Shown one piece after another: positions 24,736-33,060 of a stretch of 64,000 nucleotides of DNA. Under the pieces are notes generated by a model. The model saw nothing but the letters and a program-made list of their open reading frames with translations, ran no database searches and was not told the DNA's origin. The stretch is from Arthrobacter alpinus. Its GTDB lineage: Bacteria; Actinomycetota; Actinomycetes; Actinomycetales; Micrococcaceae. The translations under genes were made by a program, and so were the position numbers. Each line of letters begins with the position of its first letter. Within the stretch, counting starts at the first letter, position 1. Where the stretch lies: the NCBI RefSeq assembly GCF_001294625.1, contig NZ_CP012677.1:2046001-2110000 (forward strand). Reading direction: 5' to 3'.

Positions 24736-25395
24736 TCAAGGGGCGCGAACGGCGTCTCGCTCCAGAACATGAATCCTGCCCAGCGGCCACACTGTTGTCC
24801 ACGGGCGGCCGATGACCCTGCTGGTGGAAATCAGGCCTCCGCCAGGCATGCCCAGCAATGACCGCGAGTCCAAGGACACCTCACGATGGTCACCCATAAG
24901 CCACAATTTACCCTCCGGAACTGTCACCTCGAACTTCAACGCGCTGGGCGCATCCCCGGGATGCAGGTAACTCTCGGTGATGGGAACCCCGTTGATCTCC
25001 AAAAGCCCGCTGATGGAACAGCATTTAACCGTATCCCCGGCCACGCCCAGCACCCGCTTGACGTAAATATTGTTGTTGGGCACCATCCCCAGCCATTGCC
25101 CGGTGCCGATCGCGGCGTCCATGAGCGGGCCGTGGCCACTGTTCAAGGGCGTGAAGGATCCCCTGCCGTCGAAAACCACCACATCCCCGCGCCGAATGGG
25201 TGCGCTGGCAAAGTCGGTGCGGGAGACCAATACGCGGTCGCCCGTGAGCAGTAACGGTTCCATGGATTCGGAAGGGATGTAGTAAACATCCACCCACACA
25301 TTGCGAACCACTGCGGTGAAAAGAAAGACCGTCACCACGGCTAGAACAACAAAACGCCAGCCCAGTTTCCTGGACCGGCGTTTCACTTGATTCAA
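24736..25395 (-). CDS. lepB: Signal peptidase I, second copy
   Basis: A paralogue of 219 residues. It has a short basic N-terminus, one membrane segment (FVVLAVVTVFLFTAVV), serine in YIPSESMEPLLLTGDRV, lysine in YVKRVLGVAGDTVKC and LMGDHREVSLDSRS. It lacks the 80-residue cytoplasmic extension of its neighbour. Both share the unusual KCC turn after the lysine region, pointing to tandem duplication followed by divergence. It lies 12 bp after rplS and 68 bp before the other copy, so all are probably co-transcribed. Division of labour between the two is unknown. Confidence 0.92.
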   Translation of the reverse strand: MNQVKRRSRKLGWRFVVLAVVTVFLFTAVVRNVWVDVYYIPSESMEPLLLTGDRVLVSRTDFASAPIRRGDVVVFDGRGSFTPLNSGHGPLMDAAIGTGQWLGMVPNNNIYVKRVLGVAGDTVKCCSISGLLEINGVPITESYLHPGDAPSALKFEVTVPEGKLWLMGDHREVSLDSRSLLGMPGGGLISTSRVIGRPWTTVWPLGRIHVLERDAVRAP

Positions 25396-25407
25396 AGTGC
25401 GAAGACC

Positions 25408-25785
25408 TTACTTGACAGGAAGGTTGTCGCGCTTTTCCTTGATCTTGGCAGCCTTGCCGCGCAGGTTACGCATGTAGTACAGCTTGGCGCGACGAACGTC
25501 ACCCTTGGTTACGACCTCGATCTTGTCCAGGACCGGGGAATGTACCGGGAAGGTACGCTCTACGCCGACGCCGAAGGAGACCTTGCGGACCGTGAAGGTC
25601 TCGCGGATGCCGTCGCCCTGGCGGCCAAGGACAAAGCCCTTGAATACCTGGACACGTGAGCGGGAACCTTCAATAATGTTCACGTGAACATTGAGGGTGT
25701 CCCCGGCACGGAAGGCGGGGATGTCGCTGCGCAGGCTGGCTGCGTCAACAGAATCGAGAATATGCATTTTCACAACTCCAGGCAA
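25408..25785 (-). CDS. rplS: 50S ribosomal protein L19
   Basis: A protein of 125 residues with [40 protein letters not shown] and the C-terminal [21 protein letters not shown]19 sits at the 30S-50S interface. It starts the rplS-lepB-lepB-rnhB-DUF2469 group. The 195 bp upstream gap to trmD probably holds its promoter and a leader; no clear -35/-10 or attenuator was recognised there. Confidence 0.97.
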   Translation of the reverse strand: MPGVVKMHILDSVDAASLRSDIPAFRAGDTLNVHVNIIEGSRSRVQVFKGFVLGRQGDGIRETFTVRKVSFGVGVERTFPVHSPVLDKIEVVTKGDVRRAKLYYMRNLRGKAAKIKEKRDNLPVK

Positions 25786-25980
25786 ACGCCACAGGTCATT
25801 TACTTTGTGTCACGACTCCATGGACGGCCAAGCAGGCCAGTCATGGAAATCGAAAGATTGAGACCGGTGTACCTTGAGTGGATCACCGGCGTGCCGCTCT
25901 GTTGAAGAACGTTCCCCCTGTGGCAGGAACGCGCCCAGTCAAGCACATTTACTTATTTTGCCACAGCTTGCACCCAGTTG

Positions 25981-26781
25981 CTAATCGTTCTCGCGCCGCA
26001 TTGCCTTACCGTCGACGACGACGTACCCCAGTTCCCAGAGCGTGTTCTTCTCTGCTTTGCTGAAGGTGGAAACATCCAACGCGTCAATCAAGTCGGGACG
26101 GCGGGCTGCTGTGCGACGCAGCTGATGTTCCTTGCGGAATTTGGCGATTTTGCCGTGGTTGCCGCTGAGCAGCACCTCCGGCACCTCCCGGTCCCGCCAC
26201 ACGGAGGGCTTGGTGTAGACGGGGTATTCCAGCAAACCGTCGGAATGGGATTCCTCAACCAGGGATTCGGGGTTCCCCACCACCCCAGGGATCAGCCGGC
26301 CGATGGCTTCAACCATGGCCAGCACGGCCACCTCGCCACCGTTGAGCACGTAGTCGCCCAGACTGATGGGACGTACCGTGTACTGATCCCCGGCCCACTC
26401 CAGCACACGTTCATCGATGCCTTCGTAGCGGCCACACGCGAACACCAGGTGTTCTTCCTCGGCCAGTTCATAGGCCAACGCCTGGGTGAAGACTTCGCCG
26501 GCTGGAGAAGGCACGATCAAGACAGGCTTGCGCCCGTCCGCGGTCGCCGGTGACTTTTCAGCAATATCGCCCAATGACTGGGCCCACGGCTCGGGCTTCA
26601 TGACCATGCCAGCGCCGCCGCCGTACGGGGTGTCATCCACCGTGCGGTGGCGATCGGCCGTGTAGGCGCGCAAGTCGTGGACGTTCAGTTCCAGCAGGCC
26701 CTCGGTGCGGGCCTTGCCAATCAGGCTCAGCTCCAGCGGGGCCAGATACTCCGGGAAGATGCTGACAACATCAAAGCGCAT
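25981..26781 (-). CDS. trmD: tRNA (guanine-N1-)-methyltransferase
   Basis: A protein of 266 residues that methylates G37 of tRNAs using S-adenosylmethionine. It begins [20 protein letters not shown] and has the SPOUT knot segments [17 protein letters not shown] and [20 protein letters not shown], with [11 protein letters not shown] and the [19 protein letters not shown] region. The ATG overlaps the rimM stop by one base. Confidence 0.97.
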   Translation of the reverse strand: MRFDVVSIFPEYLAPLELSLIGKARTEGLLELNVHDLRAYTADRHRTVDDTPYGGGAGMVMKPEPWAQSLGDIAEKSPATADGRKPVLIVPSPAGEVFTQALAYELAEEEHLVFACGRYEGIDERVLEWAGDQYTVRPISLGDYVLNGGEVAVLAMVEAIGRLIPGVVGNPESLVEESHSDGLLEYPVYTKPSVWRDREVPEVLLSGNHGKIAKFRKEHQLRRTAARRPDLIDALDVSTFSKAEKNTLWELGYVVVDGKAMRREND

Positions 26782-27329
26782 TAGTCCTGCGCACCTTCCA
26801 CACCGGTTTCATCATTCACGGACGTTTCCTTGTTGACGGTGAAAAGCCCAGCCGGAGGAGTCAGCAGCACATAGCCCTCCTCGATGTTGACCTCGGGGAC
26901 GATCTCATCAACAAAGGGGACCAGCACTTCGTCTCCCTCGTTGTCCTCAACGATCAACAGGTCCTGGACCGCCTGGGTGCGCAAGCCGGTCACCTTGCCC
27001 ACCTTTTTGTCGCCCACCCGCACCTCAAGGTTCAGCAATTCGTGTTCGTACCAGGCGTCGTCGTCCTCGTCGTCGTCGGATTCAAAGAACAAGGTGGCCC
27101 CGCGCAACAGCTCGGCATCATTGCGGGTGTTGGTGCCCTCGAAGCCCAAGAGCAAGATGTCCTTGTTCCAGCGTGAGCTGCGGACGGTGAGCGTGCCCAG
27201 CATGGCCGGCTCCACCACAAATTCGGTGCCCGGGGCAAACCGGGAATCGGGGGCGTCGGTGAGGACAAGGGCTGTCACTTCGCCGCGGATGCCGTGGGGC
27301 TTGCCAATTCGGGCAACCTGAACCTGCAT
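26781..27329 (-). CDS. rimM: Ribosome maturation factor RimM
   Basis: A protein of about 182 residues. It begins [20 protein letters not shown], the RimM N-terminal barrel, and ends in a PRC-barrel ([20 protein letters not shown] and [16 protein letters not shown]). An acidic insert ([13 protein letters not shown]) lies between. RimM binds S19 during 30S head assembly. The start at 27329 is chosen for the typical N-terminus and the upstream GGAG; the frame extends 29 codons further through a terminator hairpin and is not used. Confidence 0.95.
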   Translation of the reverse strand: MQVQVARIGKPHGIRGEVTALVLTDAPDSRFAPGTEFVVEPAMLGTLTVRSSRWNKDILLLGFEGTNTRNDAELLRGATLFFESDDDEDDDAWYEHELLNLEVRVGDKKVGKVTGLRTQAVQDLLIVEDNEGDEVLVPFVDEIVPEVNIEEGYVLLTPPAGLFTVNKETSVNDETGVEGAQD

Positions 27330-27378
27330 GAGAACTCCTAGTACGTGCTTATTTTGTGTGGGTACCGCTGGAAAAAGA

Positions 27379-27413
27379 TTTGGCCCCGACACCATTATGG
27401 TGCCGGGGCCAAA
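27379..27413 (-). terminator. Terminator after rpsP-khpA
   Basis: TTTGGCCCCGACACCA (27379-27394) pairs with TGGTGCCGGGGCCAAA (27398-27413), a 16 bp stem with one mismatch and a 3 nt loop. On the minus strand it is followed by TCTTTTTCC. It separates rpsP-khpA from rimM-trmD. Confidence 0.88.
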
Positions 27414-27479
27414 CATTTGGCTTTACTGCTGAAAACTACGTTCCTGCGCAAGCAGGTCACGAGCTTCTGGGCGGTAGGT

Positions 27480-27719
27480 TTAGCGGCGGTCCGTGTCAAC
27501 AACGTCAACACGGACAGGCTCGCCGTTCGCCAAGGCGGCAACCACCGTACGCAAGGCACGGGCGGTGCGACCCTGGCGGCCAATGACCCGACCCAGATCG
27601 TCTTGATGAACGCGCACCTCGAGGGATTCCCCGCGGCGGTTGTTCTTGACGCTCACCTTGACGTCCTCGGGAGAGTCAACTATCCCGCGAACAAGGTGCT
27701 CCAGCGCTTCAGCCAGCAA
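27480..27719 (-). CDS. khpA: KH-domain RNA-binding protein KhpA
   Basis: A protein of 79 residues made almost entirely of one KH domain: MLAEALEHLVRGIVDSPEDV, the RNA-binding GRVIGRQGRTARALRTVV loop with GRQG, and VRVDVVDTDRR. It is usually found between rpsP and rimM, as here. In other bacteria it forms a complex with KhpB that affects cell size and small RNA stability. It starts right after the rpsP stop and ends the transcript. Confidence 0.94.
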   Translation of the reverse strand: MLAEALEHLVRGIVDSPEDVKVSVKNNRRGESLEVRVHQDDLGRVIGRQGRTARALRTVVAALANGEPVRVDVVDTDRR

Positions 27720-27720
27720 C

Positions 27721-28128
27721 TTACTGAGCCTCAGTGGTCTCTACAGCAGCATCATCGTCAGCTTTTTTGGCCTTCTTGGTGATGGCTTCTTTGACAATGA
27801 GGTTCTTGGCTTCGGGGGCTACAAAAGCAACCTTCGGAGCCTTGGTCTTCAAGGTGCCTTCGGCGCCCTTGATGCCCTTGAACTTGTGCCAGTCACCGGT
27901 GATCTTCAGGATCTTGGCAACAGGCTCAGACGGCTGAGCGCCAACGCCGAGCCAGTACTGGGCACGGTCAGAGTCGACCTCAATGAATGAGGGCTGCTCG
28001 GTCGGGTGGTACTTGCCGATTTCCTCGATGGCACGGCCGTCACGCTTTGAGTGTGAGTCCATGACGACGATGCGGTAGTACGGTGCACGCATTTTACCAA
28101 AGCGCTTAAGGCGAATCTTTACGGCCAC
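27721..28128 (-). CDS. rpsP: 30S ribosomal protein S16
   Basis: A protein of 135 residues. The S16 core is [39 protein letters not shown] and [20 protein letters not shown]. It has a charged C-terminal extension of about 50 residues rich in Ala and Lys, ending AVETTEAQ, common in actinobacteria. It is the first gene of rpsP-khpA. The 213 bp upstream gap to the next gene should hold its promoter. Confidence 0.97.
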   Translation of the reverse strand: MAVKIRLKRFGKMRAPYYRIVVMDSHSKRDGRAIEEIGKYHPTEQPSFIEVDSDRAQYWLGVGAQPSEPVAKILKITGDWHKFKGIKGAEGTLKTKAPKVAFVAPEAKNLIVKEAITKKAKKADDDAAVETTEAQ

Positions 28129-28341
28129 TTTTGTGGTTACTCCTGGTTCGAAAAAGGGGCGAATTCCGTGTCACGCTCCCGTGGGGCGGGCCGATCTGCG
28201 GACTTCTAAGGACAGGACCATCACGCGGAGAGAGGGGCCGCGCGGATCGAGTACCCACTCATTATGCCAGACGTTGCGCCATCCCCGCTACGCGGCGGCC
28301 CATACATGAGAGGTGTCGTGCGTCATATGAGTAAAAATGCG

Positions 28342-28794
28342 TCACTGCGCGGAGAAGAAGAACAATGACATCCGTGGGTTGCCTTCGGCTGCTTTCAAGG
28401 CGGCGGCGGCCATGGCGGTCAGGGCGCGCAACAGCGGCTCGGTGACCTCCGGCGTGGATTCCATCTCCTCGGCGGCGGCCCATTCGGCGGCCAGGTCAAC
28501 AACGTCCTCAGGGTCCTCGGGGTCGTTGAGCTCGGCAAAAACCTCCAACAGTGCATCCGGCATGGCAAAGAGCGTGTCCAGTTCAATGTCGACCAGGCTC
28601 AGCTCTGCGCCAACACCGGTCGCATGCACTTTCCGGACCGCCAGTTCCCCAAGCACCTCAATCTCGAAGTCGCTCAGGCCGGGGGTGGGCAGCACCGGCA
28701 CATCGATGGCGGGTGACTTTCCTCCCTCACGGGCCTTGGCGCGGGCAACAGCCTGGTGGTGGTCGGCGATGAAGAACTCGGAGTAGAGGGCCAC
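28342..28794 (-). CDS. Hypothetical protein, 150 aa
   Basis: I do not recognise this gene. It encodes an acidic, largely helical protein starting MALYSEFFIADHHQAVARAK, with LSDFEIEVLGELAVRKVHAT, an Ala/Glu-rich middle (VVDLAAEWAAAEEMESTPE) and the end RMSLFFFSAQ. No signal peptide, membrane segment or catalytic motif is seen. The frame is free of stops and fills the space between rpsP and the VOC gene, and its GC-rich third positions look coding. No operon partner is evident. Confidence 0.65.
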   Translation of the reverse strand: MALYSEFFIADHHQAVARAKAREGGKSPAIDVPVLPTPGLSDFEIEVLGELAVRKVHATGVGAELSLVDIELDTLFAMPDALLEVFAELNDPEDPEDVVDLAAEWAAAEEMESTPEVTEPLLRALTAMAAAALKAAEGNPRMSLFFFSAQ

Positions 28795-28859
28795 GCGGAA
28801 GCCTTTCGGTGGAACGGTTGTGGAATTGTCCGGTCTGGCGTAACAGGCAGGCGACCCTG

Positions 28860-29750
28860 TCAGTTCGCGACGGCGCCGGGTAATACCTCAACACTAACGC
28901 GGATTTGGTTCCGCCACGGATCTTCAAAACGAATCTCGGACCCATCATCGGCGACGGCGTACCCGTGGTGGGCCAGACGCTCCGCCAGCGCCCCGACGTC
29001 GTCCTTCCCTGGCAGTGCGATCAAAACTTCGCCCAGGCCCAGGGTGTCTTTGCGGGGTCCGGCGCCGCGACTATTCCACACGTTCATCGCCATGTGGTGG
29101 TGGTAGCCGCCGGCGGAGACAAACAAGGCCTGCCCGTGGAAACCGGCCGTCTTCTGGAACCCGAGGGTGTCAACGTAGAACTTTTCCGCCGTCAGCACGT
29201 CACCAACTTGCAAGTGGACGTGCCCGACGGCGGCCAGTGCATTGGGCTGTCCTGCCACCGATTCCTCGGTCAGGTGCTGGGTGAGGAAGTGCTGCGGCGG
29301 CAGGGCCAGGGAGTCCATGACCACGGTGGAGCCGTCCCAGTTCCAGTCGCTGCGGGGGCGGTCCCAGTAGAGCTCGATCCCGTTACCCTCAGGGTCGGTG
29401 AAGTAGAACGCCTCGGAGACCAGGTGGTCGGCACTGCCGGCAAACAGCGCCGGGTTGTACTGGGCAGCACTGGCCACGGTGGCCGCCAGTGATGACTGAT
29501 CAGTGAACAGCAGTGCCGTGTGGAACAGCCCGGCCTCGCCGCGGCCGGGCAGGTTCAGGCCCTTGGCCGGCTGAAGATGGACTAGGGGCGTGTCGCCGCG
29601 GCCCAGGTACGCTCCGCCGTCGGCCTCCGCCACGATGTTCAGACCAAGAGCCTTCTGGTAGTAGTTGCTCATGAGATTGACGTCCCCTACCTTCAGCATC
29701 ACGGTGCCCATGCGGAGGCTTGCGGGGAGCAGATCTTTGGCGGTCGTCAT
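28860..29750 (-). CDS. VOC-family (glyoxalase/dioxygenase-like) protein
   Basis: A protein of about 296 residues with two vicinal-oxygen-chelate modules. The first runs from RMGTVMLKVGDVNLMSNYYQ to YFTDPEGNGIELYWDRP; the second from VGHVHLQVGDVLTAEKFYVD to FEDPWRNQIRVSV. The arrangement is that of catechol-2,3-dioxygenase-like CatE proteins. Metal ligands would be His in HVHLQV, His in YHHHMAMN; the usual last glutamate is replaced by Gln or Arg around WRNQIRV, so activity is uncertain. Start at 29750 (MTTAKDLLPAS) gives the family N-terminus. The GNAT gene lies 28 bp upstream on the same strand. Confidence 0.82.
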   Translation of the reverse strand: MTTAKDLLPASLRMGTVMLKVGDVNLMSNYYQKALGLNIVAEADGGAYLGRGDTPLVHLQPAKGLNLPGRGEAGLFHTALLFTDQSSLAATVASAAQYNPALFAGSADHLVSEAFYFTDPEGNGIELYWDRPRSDWNWDGSTVVMDSLALPPQHFLTQHLTEESVAGQPNALAAVGHVHLQVGDVLTAEKFYVDTLGFQKTAGFHGQALFVSAGGYHHHMAMNVWNSRGAGPRKDTLGLGEVLIALPGKDDVGALAERLAHHGYAVADDGSEIRFEDPWRNQIRVSVEVLPGAVAN

Positions 29751-29778
29751 ACCTGCGCCAACTACTTGAAGTTTCAAG

Positions 29779-30291
29779 TTATTCCGGGGAAGGGAAGATG
29801 CTCTCCATTGTCACCCGGGGTCCCATGGAGTCCAGGCCCATTGCCGCTTCCCTTGTGCGCAACGCCTGCAGTTCCGGGCCCAGGGACTGCGGTGGCACGT
29901 CAACAAACCCGCAGCTGGCATAGAAGGGTGCGTTGAAGGGGACATCCGCGAAAGTACACAGGGTCATGGCATGGAAACCGGCTTCCTGCGCCCACGCCCT
30001 GGCTGCTGTGACCAGTGCCCGCCCCACGCCCCGCCTGCCATATTCGGGCATGACCGCCAGTTGTTCCATGTGGACATTGCCGTCAACTATTTCCAGGCGG
30101 ACAAACCCCACCGGTGGACGCCCTGCCACCATGATGTGGAATGCCTGGGCATACTCCTGGGGCCGTGCCGGAGGCGGAAAATCCCCGAAGGGAATGGCCG
30201 GTTCCAGGCTGCCGTATACCTGATCCGCCGCGGCTTCCAGGGCAGGCAGCAGCGAAAACTCGCTCAATGCCGCCGGCCGGATGTCAAACAT
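29779..30291 (-). CDS. GNAT-family N-acetyltransferase
   Basis: A protein of 170 residues with the acetyl-CoA binding loop in PEYGRRGVGRALVTAARAWA (Q/R-x-x-G-x-G/A type) and preceding strand VHMEQLAVM, then FHAMTLCTFADVPFNAPFYA and SCGFVDVPPQ. It would transfer an acetyl group to an amine; the substrate is unknown. It is close to the VOC gene and may share its transcript. Confidence 0.88.
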   Translation of the reverse strand: MFDIRPAALSEFSLLPALEAAADQVYGSLEPAIPFGDFPPPARPQEYAQAFHIMVAGRPPVGFVRLEIVDGNVHMEQLAVMPEYGRRGVGRALVTAARAWAQEAGFHAMTLCTFADVPFNAPFYASCGFVDVPPQSLGPELQALRTREAAMGLDSMGPRVTMESIFPSPE

Positions 30292-30333
30292 AGTTTCAGT
30301 CTAGTGGGCGGCACAGACACCGCCCGGGCGGCA

Positions 30334-31122
30334 TCAGTGCGGGCCTGAATCCCCCGGCTGCCCGGAGAATTCTTCGAGGAAGTGCTCAATGAGCGCCGCA
30401 CCCTCCGGTCCGTCCTGGGGCCGGTGCCCGCCACGCGTGATGATGTGGCGGGCACCGGTCGTCGCCAGGTAGTCGGCAATCTCCTCATACAGGGGCTCCC
30501 ATCCCCCAGTGATGACCACGGTGGGGACACCGGGCACAATGTGCAGCGGGGCTTCCCAGGGCGGTACCTGCAACCGGGTGCGGGCTGCCCGCCGCCGCGC
30601 CGACTCGCCTTGCGTGCTGGGAAGGCCCGTGGCTGCGACTGTCCCACCCGGCATGGTGCCGGCCAAACCACCCGCAGCCGGGGCTGCCGCGGATGATGTG
30701 GAGGAGGTCAGTCGGTGGAACTCAACGGCAAACTCGGTGTCACGGAGTTCCTCGCGCCTGGCGTACAACGGTTCTAGGTGTTCCCGATACGCCAAGGTGG
30801 CGGGCAGTTCGGCAGTCAATGACAGCAGGGCAGGTTCCAGCAGCACCAGCGATTTCACCAAATCCGGCCGTTCAACGGCCGCCATCATGGCAGAAATCGC
30901 GCCCTGCGCATGTGCCACCAGATGCCCGCCGGTTCCCAACGCAGCAATGACGATGGCGGCGTCGGCGGCAAAATCGGTGGCCGCCGGGGGCTCCGCTGCG
31001 TCAAAACCGGTGCGCTTGAGAAACAGGGAGTCGTAGCGCCCGGCCAGGCGGTGCTGCGCAGGCCAGGCAGCGGCGCCGAAGCCGTCGAGTCCGTGCACAA
31101 ACACAATCCGGGTTTTTGTCAT
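30334..31122 (-). CDS. Alpha/beta-hydrolase-fold protein lacking nucleophile
   Basis: A protein of 262 residues with the hydrolase fold: TRIVFVHGLDGFGAAAWPAQ (oxyanion loop) and the strand-turn-helix GGHLVAHAQGAISAMMAA. In active members this elbow reads GHSxG; here Ala stands in the place of the serine, with Gln next. The late histidine in ITRGGHRPQDGP is kept. The region near residue 150-170 is a Pro/Gly/Ala-rich insert. The protein therefore may bind rather than hydrolyse its ligand, or use another chemistry. Neighbours are housekeeping ffh and the GNAT gene, neither helpful for function. Confidence 0.8.
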   Translation of the reverse strand: MTKTRIVFVHGLDGFGAAAWPAQHRLAGRYDSLFLKRTGFDAAEPPAATDFAADAAIVIAALGTGGHLVAHAQGAISAMMAAVERPDLVKSLVLLEPALLSLTAELPATLAYREHLEPLYARREELRDTEFAVEFHRLTSSTSSAAAPAAGGLAGTMPGGTVAATGLPSTQGESARRRAARTRLQVPPWEAPLHIVPGVPTVVITGGWEPLYEEIADYLATTGARHIITRGGHRPQDGPEGAALIEHFLEEFSGQPGDSGPH

Positions 31123-31179
31123 TTCAGCAGGCTATCGGATGTGGCTGAGGGGACTCTCAACGCCGCGGTGTCAGACAGT

Positions 31180-32754
31180 TTATTTGCCCAGGAACTTCTC
31201 AAAACCTTTGGGAAGGTTCAAACTTGACGGGTCAAAGTCCTCGTTGCCGGCACCGAAAGCGGCACCCGTGGGCAGCGCCTTGGGCACGTTGGCCTTCTCC
31301 TGGGCAGCCTTGAGCTCGGCCGCCGCCTTGGCCGGGTTACCTGACTTCGCCTTCTTCTTCGGATTCTGCTTGCCCTTGCGGGCGCTGCCGAAACCGCCCG
31401 GGCCGGGCATGCCAGGCATCCCCGGGATGCCGCCGCCCTGCGCCATCTTCTTCATCATCTTTTGGGCTTGGCTGAAACGCTCCAACAGCCCGTTGACCTC
31501 GGAGACATGGACACCTGAACCCTTGGCGATGCGTGCCCGGCGTGAGCCGTTCATGATCTTCGGCGCCATCCGCTCGTGCGGGGTCATGGAGCGGACAATG
31601 GCCTCAACCCGGTCAATTTCGCGTTCGTCGAAGTTCTCTAGCTGTTGGCGGATGTTGGCCGCGCCGGGCATCATCATGAGCATTTTCTTCATGGAGCCCA
31701 TTTTGCGGATCTGCTGCATCTGCGCCAGGAAGTCATCGAGGGTGAAGTCTTCCTGGTCGGCGAACTTCTTCGCCATCCGCTCGGCTTCGCCTTTGTCCCA
31801 GTTCTTTTCAGCCTGCTCGATGAGCGTCAGAACATCGCCCATGTCCAGGATGCGGCTGGCCATGCGGTCCGGGTGGAACAATTCAAAATCGTCCAGCGAC
31901 TCGCCCGTGGATGCAAACATGACCGGCTTGCCGGTAATCGAGGCGACGGAGAGCGCCGCGCCTCCTCGGGCGTCGCCGTCGAGCTTGGTCAGGACAACGC
32001 CGGTGAAGTTCACGCCCTCGTTGAACGCCTGGGCCGTGTTGACGGCGTCCTGGCCGATCATGGCGTCGATGACGAACAGCACCTCGTCGGGGTCGATGGC
32101 GGCGCGGATATCCGAGGCCTGCTTCATCAGTTCGGCGTCGATGCCCAGGCGCCCGGCGGTGTCAACGATGACGACGTCGTACAGCTTGGACTTGGCCTCG
32201 GCCAGACCGGCCAGGGCAACGGCGACGGGATCGCCGGTGGCTGATTCTGATTCGCTGCTGACACCGGGGTGCGGTGCAAAAACTGGGACGCCTGCGCGCT
32301 CACCGTTGACTTGGAGCTGCTTGACGGCGTTGGGGCGCTGCAGGTCCGCTGCCACCAGCAGCGGGCTGTGGCCCTGACCCTTGAGCCACTTGGCCAGTTT
32401 GCCGGCCAGGGTGGTCTTGCCGGCACCTTGCAAACCGGCCAGCATGATCACGGTGGGCGGGTTCTTGGCCAGATTGATGCGGCGCGTCTGGCCACCGAGG
32501 ATCGCGACGAGTTCCTCGTTGACGATCTTCACGATCTGCTGGGCCGGGTTCAGCGCCTCGTTGACCTCCGAACCCATGGCCCGTTCCCGGACCTTGGCGG
32601 TGAACTCTCGCACCACGGGCACGGCGACGTCGGCGTCGAGCAGGGCGCGACGGATCTCGCGCACTGTTGCATCGACGTCGGCCTCGCTGAGCCTGCCCTT
32701 GCCGCGAAGGTTCTTGAAAGTTGCTGTCAGCCGGTCAGATAGGGAGTTGAACAC
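31180..32754 (-). CDS. ffh: Signal recognition particle protein Ffh
   Basis: A protein of about 524 residues. The NG domain has LAGLQGAGKTTLAGKLAKWL, VDTAGRLGID and VLTKLDGDARGGAALS; the methionine-rich M domain follows from about residue 300 (MQQIRKMGSMKKMLMMMPGA) and binds 4.5S RNA and signal peptides. The tail is Gly/Met/Pro-rich then basic (KGKQNPKKKAKSG). GTG at 32754 gives the usual MFNSLSDRL start; the frame extends 24 codons further upstream. Its receptor FtsY is encoded at 37650. Confidence 0.97.
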   Translation of the reverse strand: MFNSLSDRLTATFKNLRGKGRLSEADVDATVREIRRALLDADVAVPVVREFTAKVRERAMGSEVNEALNPAQQIVKIVNEELVAILGGQTRRINLAKNPPTVIMLAGLQGAGKTTLAGKLAKWLKGQGHSPLLVAADLQRPNAVKQLQVNGERAGVPVFAPHPGVSSESESATGDPVAVALAGLAEAKSKLYDVVIVDTAGRLGIDAELMKQASDIRAAIDPDEVLFVIDAMIGQDAVNTAQAFNEGVNFTGVVLTKLDGDARGGAALSVASITGKPVMFASTGESLDDFELFHPDRMASRILDMGDVLTLIEQAEKNWDKGEAERMAKKFADQEDFTLDDFLAQMQQIRKMGSMKKMLMMMPGAANIRQQLENFDEREIDRVEAIVRSMTPHERMAPKIMNGSRRARIAKGSGVHVSEVNGLLERFSQAQKMMKKMAQGGGIPGMPGMPGPGGFGSARKGKQNPKKKAKSGNPAKAAAELKAAQEKANVPKALPTGAAFGAGNEDFDPSSLNLPKGFEKFLGK

Positions 32755-33060
32755 GCGCCGTGTACTTCTTTCGTCTGGGTACCGCCAACACCCGCGCGGC
32801 TTGGCCCCTGGTGGACCAAACCGCATGCTACGGGTGCGGCATCATAATTGCAGGATGAGAACGGCGGACAGCCAGCGATGGCGCATCCACTCCCTTTCCT
32901 GTGGGACTCAACTATCAAGGGTACCAACTGCCAGGCACCGCGAGGTGCACCTTTGCGGTCCAGTTTCGGAATAACTTTTCACCCCGCCCCGGACCAGGCC
33001 AACTTCGCTCCGTTGCGTGGTGGCCAAGATTTTTGCCCGCCAAAGTGGCATGCTGATTCT
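32755..33060. other. Divergent intergenic region ffh / G6PDH
   Basis: A 306 bp gap between divergent ffh and the glucose-6-phosphate dehydrogenase gene. It should hold promoters for both. The dehydrogenase frame stays open back to 32848, so an earlier start is possible, but that part (for example the segment encoding APRGAPLRSSFGITFHP) has no family similarity. No clear promoter box or hairpin was recognised. Confidence 0.4.

Noticed and set aside
24668..24802. Longer N-terminus of the first signal peptidase
   Set aside because: It overlaps the end of the second signal peptidase gene and lacks a ribosome binding site; the start at 24667 has GAAGGAAG.
25786..25980. L19-type ribosomal leader or attenuator upstream of rplS
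   Set aside because: The 195 bp gap has no hairpin good enough to support a leader structure by eye.
32848..33060. Longer N-terminus of glucose-6-phosphate dehydrogenase
   Set aside because: The added 71 residues have no similarity to the family and lie in the divergent promoter region.
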